Shown: positions 8,401 through 15,156 of the stretch, piece after piece | Position numbering within the stretch: position 1 is the first letter of the stretch | How the letters are laid out: the number at the start of each line of letters is the position of its first letter | NCBI GenBank assembly: GCA_009702465.1 | Contig: WLHY01000004.1 | Coordinates: 1 to 21,458 of the forward strand | Source of the DNA: Actinomycetota bacterium | GTDB taxonomy: Bacteria > Actinomycetota > Actinomycetes > Nanopelagicales > Nanopelagicaceae | Direction: 5' to 3' | DNA: 21,458 nt | The notes under the pieces: generated by a model | The model's database searches: none | Told to the model about the DNA's origin: nothing | The model's input: only the letters and a program-made list of their open reading frames with translations | Program-made: the position numbers and the translations under genes

Positions 8401-8913
8401 CCCGTTTATAGCCGCCTTTGCCTGTAACAAATCCTGTGCGGTTTCGATTAGTAGTGCGTCGGCCCCACCTTCAATTAATCCTTTCGCATTTGCTGCATAA
8501 GCCTTCTTCAAATGATCGTAAGTAGTATGCCCAAGGGTAGGCAATCTTGTACCTGGTCCCATCGAACCAAGTACCCATTTAGGCTTTAACTCTGTCGAGT
8601 ACTTATCAGCAACTTTTCTGGCAATCTGAGCTCCAGCAAGAGATAACTCATAGATTCGTTCTTCGATTCCATACTCGGCTAAATTTGCAAAATTTGCCCC
8701 AAATGTATTTGTTTCGATTGCATCAACGCCAACTTTAAAATAAGCCTCATGAACTGATTCAACAATATCCGGCCTTGTAACATTGAGAATCTCATTACAG
8801 CTCTCGAAGTTCTGAAAATCATCTAGTGAGGGATTGGCCGCTTGCAACATCGTTCCCATCGCACCATCGGCAACCAAAACATGTTGCTTTAAATACTCGC
8901 GCAGGGTAACCAT
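5416..8913 (-). CDS. metH: Cobalamin-dependent methionine synthase MetH
   Basis: MetH moves a methyl group from 5-methyltetrahydrofolate to homocysteine through bound cobalamin. The 1165-residue protein is complete. The homocysteine-binding barrel (about 1-315) carries zinc ligands Cys230 (LNCATGP) and Cys296-Cys297 (VGGCCGTTPEH). The folate-binding domain spans about 340-625 (GEKTNANGSKAF, DLSVDYVGRDG). The cobalamin-binding cap and Rossmann domain lie around 645-860 with GDVHDIGKN, where His747 is the lower axial ligand. The activation domain (about 900-1145) has the AdoMet motif RGSRYSFGYPACPD. The cell must therefore obtain cobalamin. The 52-base gap after mshC is too short for a cobalamin riboswitch; a TAAAGT box six bases before the ATG suggests a leaderless mRNA. 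It overlaps the downstream HAD gene by four bases. Confidence 0.98.
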   Translation of the reverse strand: MVTLREYLKQHVLVADGAMGTMLQAANPSLDDFQNFESCNEILNVTRPDIVESVHEAYFKVGVDAIETNTFGANFANLAEYGIEERIYELSLAGAQIARKVADKYSTELKPKWVLGSMGPGTRLPTLGHTTYDHLKKAYAANAKGLIEGGADALLIETAQDLLQAKAAINGAREAIAEFNKADQPSRKKDILVIAQVTVETNGTMLLGSEIGAALNALEPLKIDLIGLNCATGPLEMSEHLRTLSISSDIGISVMPNAGLPVLVDGGAHYPLSPKELAASLLNFAKDYQVQIVGGCCGTTPEHLAEVVKTLSGYQVSKRKVDIESGASSLYQFVPFRQQNTYLAIGEKTNANGSKAFRDALLNNDWQSCVEIARDQIRDGAHMLDLSVDYVGRDGVADMQELAHRFATSSTLPIVIDSTEPAVIEAGLKQLGGRSVINSVNFEDGDGPNSRYMKIMPLVVEHGASVIALTIDEEGQARDCDWKMKVSRRLIKDLTENWGLEAGDIIIDMLTFPIATGQEETRRDGIETLNAIAQLKKEHPKVQTTLGVSNISFGLNPAARIVLNSVFLSEAVKNGLDSAIVHPSKIMPIHKINEEQLKVALDLIYDRRQYAEDGELLYDPLTKLLEVFSGVEITSSKESRAADLAALPLLERLQRRIIDGEKVGLEDDLKQALGEKHTALSLINDHLLLGMKTVGELFGKGEMQLPFVLQSAEVMKSAVAILEPFIEKTDDQGRGKILLATVKGDVHDIGKNLVDIILSNNGYETVNIGIKQTVNQIIDAAQANDVDVIGMSGLLVKSTVIMKENLAEIELRGLAKKWPVVLGGAALTRSFVEQDLADNYAGTVRYAKDAFEGLRLMDTFMGIKKGVPGVELPPLKKRVTPSRKPVSHMEIDTKRSDVQDKNVIPKPPFFGSRVVKGVALNHYATMIDERALFLGQWGLKSQEYSKMVEEEGRPRLRALLNDIQSNGWLNAAVTYGYFPCYSEGNDLVVLHHEGDQVGQERTRFTFPRQSRDRRLCLADFFRSKESGEIDVVSFQIVTMGQSVSDAITDLFSKNLYREYLELHGLSVQLTEALTEMWHARTRLELGFADEDNPDFNEILNQGYRGSRYSFGYPACPDLAQQVALMELLEPEKIGVEISEEFQLHPEQSTSSIVLHHPEAKYFNAS

Positions 8914-8919
8914 TGCTTA

Positions 8920-8925
8920 ACTTTA
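8920..8925 (-). promoter_or_regulatory. Putative leaderless -10 box of metH
   Basis: On the minus strand TAAAGT is followed by TAAGCA and then the metH ATG. The TANNNT-to-ATG gap is six bases and there is no properly spaced Shine-Dalgarno site (AAGG lies 12 bases away). The box would let the metH-HAD-trmI unit start independently of mshC. Confidence 0.5.
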
Positions 8926-8965
8926 CCTTAGATGCGCATCAACGCCCTATTGATCAGCTTAATTA

Positions 8966-10198
8966 CTAAAGGGCTAACCCGAGCAAAGCATCTAAAGTAC
9001 GTGACATCTCACCAGACTCATTTACCAGAAGGTGAGAATTTTCACCATCTAATGATTGCTGTGCCCATTTCAAGATGATTGATAAAGCCCTTGGGGTATC
9101 AAGATTGTTGGATAAGACTGCTATTAACTCCGATATGTGTCCTGCTACCGGATAAACCTCTGATTTAGACAATGCCTGCCTAATTAAAGCAACCTCAGTT
9201 GTTGCCCGAAGTAGTAGATCACTGCTCCATTCACGATAACTTTGGTAATGATCGATCATGAGCGCCCATCTAATAACCATTGGATCCACGCCATCTTTCA
9301 ATAATTTTGAAACAAAAACTAAATTACCCTTTGATTTACTCATCTTCTGGCCCTGGTAACCCATCATTCCAGTGTGCACATAAAATTTTGAGTAATTGCG
9401 CGACGTAACCGCTTTAATCAACGCAGCGCTCATGAAGTGATGGGGGAAGATTAAATCCTCTCCCCCACCCTGTAAATCAATAACAAAATCAATACTCTCT
9501 CGGTCTAAGTACTCCAACGCAATCGCGGTGCATTCAACATGCCATCCTGGTCTGCCGAAACCAAAGGGTGAATCCCAACCAGGTTCGCCAGCTTTATTGC
9601 CTAGCCATAACAATGGATCGAGTGGATCTCTCTTACCAATCCGATCAGGGTCCCCTCCTCTTTGCGCAAAAATACTTATCGCTTCCTCTTCACTGATTGA
9701 CAGCTCAACTAATGACGGCTTAACATCAAAGTAAAGATCTGCTCCTACTTGATACACGCAATCTTTCTCTTTCAATCTTGCAATGAAAGAAATGACTAGT
9801 TCGATTGAATCAGTCACCTTCACAAAATCATTTGGTGGCAATACCCGTAATGAGCTCATATCCTCAACAAATAAATCAATTTGAGATGAAGCTAGATCAC
9901 GCCAATCAAGATCGTCGCGGTTTGCACGCTCGAGTAATGGATCATCAACATCGGTGATATTTTGTGTGTAGTGGATATTGGTGTGGCTTAGAGTTAAATA
10001 ACGATTAATCAGATCATAAGCCAAATAAGTGGCTGCATGGCCCAAGTGGGTAGCATCATATGGAGTTATACCGCAAACATATAGGCTGAAGAAACGAGTT
10101 GAAGGGAGTTTTACTTCCGCCTTAAATGTATCAACAAGTTTCAAGGGTTGATTCTGTAAACTAACTTTCGGCAACATTACCGATGGCCAACTATTCAC
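8966..10198 (-). CDS. mshC: Mycothiol biosynthesis cysteine ligase MshC
   Basis: MshC joins cysteine to glucosaminyl-inositol in an ATP-dependent step of mycothiol synthesis; mycothiol is the main thiol of Actinobacteria. The protein resembles cysteinyl-tRNA synthetase but is short (410 residues) and begins NSWPS, as MshC proteins do. Visible are Cys42 in YVCGITPYDATHLGHA, which contains the HIGH-like signature, the zinc-site segment GWHVECTAIA (Cys223), HHFMSA, and QKMSKSKGN with KMSKS at about 285-289. I chose the GTG at 10198 because AAGG stands seven bases upstream and the product then matches the family start; a TTG two codons earlier (10204) is possible. It is the last gene of the histidine phosphatase-DUF3090-SCO1664 unit, 46 bases after the previous stop. 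Confidence 0.93.
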   Translation of the reverse strand: MNSWPSVMLPKVSLQNQPLKLVDTFKAEVKLPSTRFFSLYVCGITPYDATHLGHAATYLAYDLINRYLTLSHTNIHYTQNITDVDDPLLERANRDDLDWRDLASSQIDLFVEDMSSLRVLPPNDFVKVTDSIELVISFIARLKEKDCVYQVGADLYFDVKPSLVELSISEEEAISIFAQRGGDPDRIGKRDPLDPLLWLGNKAGEPGWDSPFGFGRPGWHVECTAIALEYLDRESIDFVIDLQGGGEDLIFPHHFMSAALIKAVTSRNYSKFYVHTGMMGYQGQKMSKSKGNLVFVSKLLKDGVDPMVIRWALMIDHYQSYREWSSDLLLRATTEVALIRQALSKSEVYPVAGHISELIAVLSNNLDTPRALSIILKWAQQSLDGENSHLLVNESGEMSRTLDALLGLAL

Positions 10199-10244
10199 CC
10201 GCAAACCTTACTTCCAATCCACCAAATAATCTCTTGATTTACCT

Positions 10245-10934
10245 CTATACCGGCGGCCATGGAATCGATGGTCGATCGGTCGCGGGCAACGGAAAGAAAG
10301 GTTCATTTAATAATCTGATCGCTCGTTCTCTAATAGCATTTATTTCATCATCCCGTAAGAGAGAGTGAAAATCATCTTTCAGGTCATGGGAAATTACTCT
10401 TCGCAAAATTTCCATCTCTGATTCGGTAAATGATTCACCGGCAAATTGCCATAAAACGCTTCGTAACTTATCCTCGATATGAAAACAAACTCCATGATCA
10501 CAACCTTGAATTCTGCCATCATCAAGAATCAGCAGATGTCCATACTTTCGATCAGCATTGTTAATTAGACAATCGAACAAGGTTATCTTGCGAAGGTCCG
10601 GGTGATCACTTTGACCTATCTCAATCAAATTACTTGGTTGGGAGTTACTTCGCCATAACTGAACCATACCTTTTCCATATGGGCCATCTCGCATAACAGT
10701 TGGTGGTACAAGATTGAAATCAAAGATCTCACTGAACTTATAAGCAGCTACCTCTCTGCTGGCAAGATTGCCACTAGTGAAATCCCACAACGGTCTTTCG
10801 CCGGCAATTGGTTTGTAAATGAGCTTCAAATCCTTATTATTTTTCAAATGACCGTATAAGGTTGCATTTGAAGCATCAACTAATCTCCCTGTTACTACAA
10901 CCTCACTCTCCATTAAATCCATAGCGTTCATCAT
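10245..10934 (-). CDS. SCO1664-family kinase-like protein
   Basis: I recognise this 229-residue protein as the SCO1664 family, an actinobacterial group of unproven function with distant resemblance to phosphatidylinositol 3/4-kinases and HipA-like folds. Kinase-type residues can be seen: Lys41 in LIYKP, Glu61 in ASREVAAY, a catalytic-loop-like segment DCLINNADRKYGHLL (Asn125, Asn126, Asp128) and a metal-site-like GCDHG (Asp146). This suggests phosphotransfer, but that is inference. The ATG at 10934 overlaps the DUF3090 stop in ATGATGA, so the two are coupled; a second ATG at 10931 is equally possible. A longer form to 10994 would overlap DUF3090 by 64 bases and is unlikely. It always seems to travel with DUF3090 and a histidine phosphatase near mshC, which points to a shared task. 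Confidence 0.85.
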   Translation of the reverse strand: MMNAMDLMESEVVVTGRLVDASNATLYGHLKNNKDLKLIYKPIAGERPLWDFTSGNLASREVAAYKFSEIFDFNLVPPTVMRDGPYGKGMVQLWRSNSQPSNLIEIGQSDHPDLRKITLFDCLINNADRKYGHLLILDDGRIQGCDHGVCFHIEDKLRSVLWQFAGESFTESEMEILRRVISHDLKDDFHSLLRDDEINAIRERAIRLLNEPFFPLPATDRPSIPWPPV

Positions 10935-11470
10935 CGACGATAGCCATTTGCACGGGGACATAAATGTCCCGAAGCATTCATTGGTAATCCACAAAATGGA
11001 CAGGTACTTCTTCCAGCTTCAATAATTGTTTTAGCTCGCATCGAGAATCTTGCGATAGTTAATACATCCAAAGTTAAAATCAACAGATCTGGTCCGCTGT
11101 CCAGATCATCGATTAGTAATTCATCCTGATTAGATATTGCTTGAAAGGTAAGTTCAAGTAAGAGATCATTTAATTTGATACCGACAATTCCTACTTGAAA
11201 ATCTGCTTCAATCGGAAGTTCGAGTGGATCCATATCTAAATCTTTTTCAATCTCCAACTTGGTAATCGCAATAACTTTGCTTCTTCGTAAATCAGTCAAT
11301 ATCTCATCAAATCGAAGAACAAGCGCCCTAACCTGCTCCTTTTCAACCTTAACTGTATTCATACCTTCACTGGATCTGGCTTGTATAAAAAACTCTCTCT
11401 CACCAGGTTCGCCAATAGCGCTGACGATGAATCTTTCAACTGAAGGATGACGATAAATAATTCTAGGCAC
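10931..11470 (-). CDS. DUF3090 family protein
   Basis: This conserved actinobacterial protein has no proven function. With the GTG start at 11470 it has 179 residues. That start is supported by GGAGG five bases upstream and by the family-typical opening RHPSVERFIVSAIGEPGERE. The body is a mixed alpha/beta domain containing LRFDEILTDL and an acidic segment around residues 85-130. The C-terminus ends in a cysteine cluster, CPFCGLP then GHLCPRANG (Cys157, Cys160, His169, Cys171), which looks like a small zinc-binding knuckle. An upstream ATG (11524) would extend it 18 codons into the histidine phosphatase gene and is less likely. The gene overlaps its upstream neighbour by eight bases and its downstream neighbour by four, so all three are translationally coupled. 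Confidence 0.9.
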   Translation of the reverse strand: MPRIIYRHPSVERFIVSAIGEPGEREFFIQARSSEGMNTVKVEKEQVRALVLRFDEILTDLRRSKVIAITKLEIEKDLDMDPLELPIEADFQVGIVGIKLNDLLLELTFQAISNQDELLIDDLDSGPDLLILTLDVLTIARFSMRAKTIIEAGRSTCPFCGLPMNASGHLCPRANGYRR

Positions 11471-12110
11471 TTTCGCCTCCAAGAATGAATCTACTAGCCC
11501 TGCTGATAAACCCTTTTTCAACAACCCTTTGGTTAGTGGAAATGATTGATTTACTACTTTCTGAGTAATTTACCGATGAGAGCGAAGCGGGTGAAATCAT
11601 AAAATTTTGAAATTTATTCAGTGGCAGATCTAAGGTGATCGATAGCGCCATTTTGATTACATCACCGTGGGAAACCAGTAAAATCGGGCCCTCTACATCA
11701 ATTAGGGAGTTCAGAAATTTCTTAACTCGTCTACGCATCTCCTGAAAACTTTCACCGTTGGGAAAGGTGAAATCACTTGGTTGGCTCTGGATTAACATCC
11801 ACTCTTTTTTCTTACTTAAGTCAGATAGTTTCTTTCCACTCCAGCTGCCATAATCCATCTCAATTAAGGAGTCGGTGATTTGCAAATCAATTTTTGAATG
11901 ATTTTCCAGATATGGCTTAATCGTTTGCAGGCATCTGGTTATCGGCGAGGAGTAGATTGAAGTAAATTCAATTTTTGCTAGGAGTGAATTCAAGCGATGA
12001 CTATCTCTCCTCCCCTTGGTGGTTAAATTCACTGAATTATCTCTGCCAGCAAGCACACCCTTCGCATTTGCCTCTGATTCCGCATGACGCAATAGGTAGA
12101 GTTGTGGCAT
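11463..12110 (-). CDS. Histidine phosphatase family protein (MSMEG_4193-like)
   Basis: This is a phosphohydrolase of the phosphoglycerate mutase-like superfamily, of 215 residues. The phospho-accepting motif LRHAESEAN holds Arg8 and His9. Arg59 (SPITRCLQT), Glu84 (SLIEMDYGSW) and His148 (LLVSHGD) complete the catalytic pocket. By context it is the MSMEG_4193 / Rv2135c type, which stands next to DUF3090 throughout Actinobacteria; its physiological substrate is unknown to me. It is the first gene of a unit that continues with DUF3090, the SCO1664-like protein and mshC, and it overlaps DUF3090 by eight bases. The ATG lacks a Shine-Dalgarno site, but TAACCT ends six bases upstream, suggesting a leaderless mRNA. 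It is divergent from the aldo/keto reductase gene, with 49 bases between the two starts. Confidence 0.92.
   Translation of the reverse strand: MPQLYLLRHAESEANAKGVLAGRDNSVNLTTKGRRDSHRLNSLLAKIEFTSIYSSPITRCLQTIKPYLENHSKIDLQITDSLIEMDYGSWSGKKLSDLSKKKEWMLIQSQPSDFTFPNGESFQEMRRRVKKFLNSLIDVEGPILLVSHGDVIKMALSITLDLPLNKFQNFMISPASLSSVNYSESSKSIISTNQRVVEKGFISRASRFILGGESA
11476..11480 (-). promoter_or_regulatory. Shine-Dalgarno site deciding the DUF3090 GTG start
   Basis: On the minus strand GGAGG is followed by CGAAA and then GTG at 11470. It is the strongest ribosome binding site in the unit and lies inside the end of the histidine phosphatase gene. It fits an internal gene of a polycistronic mRNA, in contrast to the SD-less first genes. 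Confidence 0.75.
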
Positions 12111-12116
12111 TTGGCA

Positions 12117-12122
12117 AGGTTA
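12117..12122 (-). promoter_or_regulatory. Putative leaderless -10 box of the histidine phosphatase-mshC unit
   Basis: On the minus strand TAACCT is followed by TGCCAA and then the ATG at 12110. This is a TANNNT hexamer with a six-base gap. It shares the 49-base divergent region with the aldo/keto reductase promoter. Confidence 0.5.
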
Positions 12123-12146
12123 CCGATCTTTGGATGCCAATGTTGA

Positions 12147-12152
12147 TAATGT
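12147..12152 (+). promoter_or_regulatory. Putative leaderless -10 box of the aldo/keto reductase gene
   Basis: TAATGT is followed by the seven bases GCCCACT and then the ATG at 12160; the overlapping GATAAT (12145-12150) is an alternative hexamer. No Shine-Dalgarno site is present. Confidence 0.45.
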
Positions 12153-12159
12153 GCCCACT

Positions 12160-13098
12160 ATGGAAGGTCGCAGATTAGGTGGACTTGAGGTTTCACGCCT
12201 TGGTTTAGGAACCATGACTTGGGGTCGGGATACCGATGAAAATGAGGCGGCGCAACAATTACAAAGTTTTATTGAAGCAGGCGGCAATTTAATTGACACC
12301 GCTTCTGTTTACGGCGATGGTGATGCCGAACGTGTTTTGGGTGGCTTCATTGGGACATTAATAAAGCGAGAGAATGCAATCATCGCCACCAAAGCTGGCG
12401 TCAGCGTAGTTGACGGTGTTCGAAAAATTTCAAATTCTCGAAACTCATTGATATCTGATTTGGACAAATCCCTTAATAGATTGAATGTTGATCACATTGA
12501 TCTATGGCAAATTCATACATGGGATAGTTCAACACCCTTAGAAGAAAGTCTATCTGCAATTGATTATGCAGTCAGTTCCGGCAAGGTTAGATACGCTGGA
12601 ATTTGCAACTTTAACGGATGGCAGATTGCGCGGTCAGCTACATTGCAAAATCCACTTTTTGGTAAAAGTGCAATCACATCAGTGCAAAATGAGTACTCTT
12701 TACTAAATCGCAAGGTTGAAGAGGAGATAATTCCTGCTTCAAGCTCCTTATCCTTAGGTTTCCTAGCTTGGTCTCCATTGGGACGTGGTGTATTAACTGG
12801 TAAATACAGAGATGGTGTTCCATCTGATTCACGTGGCGCCAGCCCACACTTTGCCAATTTCGTGGAACCTTACTTATCTACCCGTAGCAAAAAAATAGTT
12901 GAAGCGGTTTGTGTCGCCGCTGAAGGGCTAGGTTTCTCACCATTAGAGGTTGCACTATCTTGGGTAAGGGATGCACCTGGCGTAACCAGTGCTCTAATTG
13001 GCGCTCGGACTGGCGCACAATTGCGGGGAATACTTACAGTTGAACAGATAACTCTACCGGAGCAGGTACGTATAGCTCTTAATGAGGTTTCGGCTTAA
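12160..13098 (+). CDS. Aldo/keto reductase
   Basis: This is an NADPH-dependent oxidoreductase of the aldo/keto reductase superfamily, with 312 residues from the ATG at 12160. The catalytic tetrad can be placed: Asp46 and Tyr51 in IDTASVYGDGDAE, Lys78 in IIATKAG, and His119 in DLWQIHTWD. The opening MEGRRLGGLEVSRLGLGTMTWG is typical, and the C-terminal cofactor region shows SALIGARTGAQLRG. A TTG ten codons upstream keeps the frame open but adds residues unlike the family, so I prefer the ATG. Actinobacteria often carry such a reductase between uppP and the histidine phosphatase-DUF3090 genes, as here in broad order. The substrate is unknown; voltage-gated potassium channel beta-subunit-like relatives exist but nothing specific is seen. 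Its stop is immediately followed by the stop of the M20 gene. Confidence 0.92.
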   Translation: MEGRRLGGLEVSRLGLGTMTWGRDTDENEAAQQLQSFIEAGGNLIDTASVYGDGDAERVLGGFIGTLIKRENAIIATKAGVSVVDGVRKISNSRNSLISDLDKSLNRLNVDHIDLWQIHTWDSSTPLEESLSAIDYAVSSGKVRYAGICNFNGWQIARSATLQNPLFGKSAITSVQNEYSLLNRKVEEEIIPASSSLSLGFLAWSPLGRGVLTGKYRDGVPSDSRGASPHFANFVEPYLSTRSKKIVEAVCVAAEGLGFSPLEVALSWVRDAPGVTSALIGARTGAQLRGILTVEQITLPEQVRIALNEVSA

Positions 13099-14418
13099 TT
13101 ACACATTCTCTAAAAATTCATACATAACTCGAACGCCAAATTTTAAACCATCAATCGGTACTCGTTCATCTACTCCGTGAAATAATGCAAAAAAATCTAA
13201 ATCCTTTGGTAACTTAAGTGGGCTGAATCCATAACCAGTGATACCCAACTCACTAAGTGCCTTGTTGTCGGTACCACCACTCATCAAATAAGGAACTGGA
13301 ATCCCCTCTGGATCTTCAGTTGCAATCGCCGCTGCCATAGCATCAACTAATTTTCCAGAGAAATCCACCTCTAGAGCAATATCTTTAACAATAAATTCAA
13401 TATCTATATCATCACCTGCAAGTCTCTTGATTGTTTCAAATAACTCTGTTTCAAAGCCTGGTAGGAAACGGCCATCAATAACAGCGCTGGCACTTTGGGG
13501 AATCACATTAGCTTTGTATCCAGCCTCTAGCATCGTTGGATTTGCGGTGTTTTGGATGGTCGCTCCCAACATTTTTACCGCAGGACCTAAGTGTTTTAAT
13601 AAAGATTCAAAACTTTTTGGATCGTACTTTTCACCTGTTAACTCAGCAATTTTACGGAAGAACACCCCTCCAGTTTTAGTTTCTAGTTGTGGCCATTGAT
13701 AATTTCCAATTCGAGCGACCGCCTCGGAAATCTTAGTTACAGCATTATCTGGATTCACAAATGAGCCATGGCCGGCCGAGCCTTTGGCTGTTAACTTCAG
13801 CCAAAGAATTCCTTTTTGAGCAGCCTCGATTAAGTACAACCGGTGATCTCCAGTAATAGTCACTGAAAAACCACCTACCTCAGAAACCGCTTGGCTATAA
13901 CCAGTGAATAATTCCGGCCTGTTCTTTACCAACCAACGAGAACCTAAGGTGCCTGAAGCCTCTTCATCGGCAAAGAAGATAATTAAAATATTTCGTGGTG
14001 GTGTTATCTTGTGTTTCTTCCAGGAACGAACACAAGCCAAAATCATTGCATCAATATTTTTCATATCAACCGCACCGCGACCCCAGATAAATCCATCCTT
14101 TATCTCACCGCTAAACGGATCTACCGACCAATCCTTGGGATCAGCTGGCACGACATCTATATGTCCGTGAAGGATTAAGCCAGGCCTGTTTTGATCAACA
14201 CCAGCAATTTTCGCAACAACATTTACTCGATTTGGTGCTGTTTCAATCAACTCATACTCGATGCCTACTTCAGCGAGTTTTGATGCGATGTACTCTGCAA
14301 CCTTGCTCTCATCTCCTTGCCCTTCACCGTGATTTACGCTGGGAATGCGAATTAACTCCTGACACAAGGTAATAGTTTCATTCTCTAGCTCTGATATTTG
14401 AGCAGCGTTTAATCTCAT
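13099..14418 (-). CDS. M20 family metallopeptidase (dipeptidase / deacylase type)
   Basis: This cytoplasmic zinc hydrolase of 439 residues cleaves an amide bond in a small peptide or acyl-amino acid. Metal ligands and catalytic residues are in place: His86 and Asp88 in LHGHIDVVP, bridging Asp118 in WGRGAVDMKN, general base Glu152 with Glu153 in FADEEASG, and His414 in LFHGVDERVP. The dimerisation domain (about residues 195-315) begins near KGILWLKLTAKGSAGHGSF. The SGGTDNKALSELG segment near 380 is also typical. Succinyl-diaminopimelate desuccinylase, acetylornithine deacetylase and dipeptidases share this pattern, so the substrate is open. The start has a clear ribosome binding site, AGGAGA eight bases upstream. 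No partner gene is beside it: it is tail to tail with the reductase gene and divergent from tRNA-Leu. Confidence 0.93.
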   Translation of the reverse strand: MRLNAAQISELENETITLCQELIRIPSVNHGEGQGDESKVAEYIASKLAEVGIEYELIETAPNRVNVVAKIAGVDQNRPGLILHGHIDVVPADPKDWSVDPFSGEIKDGFIWGRGAVDMKNIDAMILACVRSWKKHKITPPRNILIIFFADEEASGTLGSRWLVKNRPELFTGYSQAVSEVGGFSVTITGDHRLYLIEAAQKGILWLKLTAKGSAGHGSFVNPDNAVTKISEAVARIGNYQWPQLETKTGGVFFRKIAELTGEKYDPKSFESLLKHLGPAVKMLGATIQNTANPTMLEAGYKANVIPQSASAVIDGRFLPGFETELFETIKRLAGDDIDIEFIVKDIALEVDFSGKLVDAMAAAIATEDPEGIPVPYLMSGGTDNKALSELGITGYGFSPLKLPKDLDFFALFHGVDERVPIDGLKFGVRVMYEFLENV

Positions 14419-14426
14419 AGATATAT

Positions 14427-14432
14427 TCTCCT
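14427..14432 (-). promoter_or_regulatory. Shine-Dalgarno site of the M20 peptidase gene
   Basis: AGGAGA on the minus strand lies eight bases before the ATG at 14418. It confirms this start and shows that this gene, unlike many unit-leading genes here, has a conventional leader. Confidence 0.7.
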
Positions 14433-14458
14433 ACAAGATGGATCAAACCGGCTCTTAA

Positions 14459-14487
14459 TTGTCATCCTATAAATAGGTTAATATTGC
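14459..14487 (+). promoter_or_regulatory. Possible promoter of tRNA-Leu
   Basis: TTGTCA (14459-14464) with a 17-base spacer to TATTGC (14482-14487) would start transcription a few bases before the tRNA. TAATAT (14479-14484) is an alternative -10 box with a shorter spacer. The match is weak, and the region also holds the start side of the divergent M20 gene. Confidence 0.3.
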
Positions 14488-14499
14488 GTAATTCAACCG

Positions 14500-14583
14500 G
14501 TCCGGGTGGCGGAATTGGCAGACGCGCTAGCTTGAGGTGTTAGTGCCCGCAAGGGCTTAGGGGTTCAACTCCCCTCTCGGACA
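14500..14583 (+). tRNA. tRNA-Leu (anticodon GAG)
   Basis: The 84-base sequence folds into a class II tRNA. The acceptor stem GTCCGGG (14500-14506) pairs with CTCGGAC (14576-14582), including one G-T pair, followed by discriminator A14583. The D-arm region contains GGCGGAATTGGCAGACGC. The anticodon stem CTAGC/GTTAG encloses the loop TTGAGGT, with anticodon GAG at 14534-14536, reading CUC and CUU codons. The long variable arm GCCC-GCAA-GGGC is the leucine-type extra arm, and the T-arm AGGGG/CCCCT encloses TTCAACT. The 3' CCA is not encoded and must be added by the CCA-adding enzyme. Confidence 0.97.
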
Positions 14584-14614
14584 CGTTTACATAATGAATT
14601 GCTTCGCAAAAAGA

Positions 14615-14620
14615 TAGAGT
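14615..14620 (+). promoter_or_regulatory. Putative leaderless -10 box of apt
   Basis: TAGAGT is followed by TCATCCC (seven bases) and the apt ATG at 14628. No Shine-Dalgarno site is seen. The box would let apt-tdk be transcribed independently of the tRNA 44 bases upstream. Confidence 0.45.
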
Positions 14621-14627
14621 TCATCCC

Positions 14628-15152
14628 ATGTTGGCCATAGATAAAACTTTGATCCGAGTAATTAAAGATTTCCCCAAAACAGGCATCCTTTTTAAAGACA
14701 TAACACCATTGATTGCTGATCAACAATCCTTCACGAAGATCTGCCGCTCCTTCGCAGAGCTAACAAGCGAGGTTGATCTAATTGCAGGCGTGGAGTCTAG
14801 AGGCTTTATCTTTGCCGCTGGCGCAGCAGCATTGGCTGGAAAAGGAGTGCTACCAATTAGAAAGTCGGGGAAATTACCTGGTCCGGTGGTGCCTCAGCAG
14901 TATCAACTTGAGTATGGTTACGCCCAATTAGAGATTCACTCAGACATTTATTCAAAGGGAAGTAAAGTTTTGGTCATTGATGATGTGTTAGCAACCGGAG
15001 GAACAGCTATTGCCTCAATCTCGCTCTGTCAGAAAGTGGGCCTTACTGTGACAGGAGCAGCTTTTCTACTAGAAATAGATGGTCTATCGGGTCGCTCTGA
15101 GATCTCCAAAATTTTTCCGCAATTACCAATCACCACGTTATTAGAGAGTTAA
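14628..15152 (+). CDS. apt: Adenine phosphoribosyltransferase
   Basis: Apt salvages adenine by joining it to PRPP to give AMP, in the cytoplasm. The 174-residue protein has the family opening IRVIKDFPKTGILFKDITPL (residues 9-28), the ESRGF loop (56-60), the RKSGKLPG flexible loop (78-85), a segment QLEYGYAQLEIH, and the PRPP-binding motif VLVIDDVLATGGTA (114-127) with the paired acidic residues Asp118 and Asp119. Its length matches bacterial Apt. It lies 44 bases after tRNA-Leu and four bases before tdk, so apt-tdk form a small nucleotide-salvage unit. In Streptomyces and Mycobacterium apt is usually beside relA and secDF; here that context is absent. Confidence 0.96.
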   Translation: MLAIDKTLIRVIKDFPKTGILFKDITPLIADQQSFTKICRSFAELTSEVDLIAGVESRGFIFAAGAAALAGKGVLPIRKSGKLPGPVVPQQYQLEYGYAQLEIHSDIYSKGSKVLVIDDVLATGGTAIASISLCQKVGLTVTGAAFLLEIDGLSGRSEISKIFPQLPITTLLES

Positions 15153-15156
15153 AAAG

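Noticed and set aside
8914..8965. Cobalamin or SAM riboswitch upstream of metH
   Set aside because: The gap between mshC and metH is only 52 bases, too short for a cobalamin riboswitch, and no SAM-riboswitch core is visible. A GCCCT/AGGGC pair (8944-8948 with 8970-8974) lacks a T-run and looks like chance.
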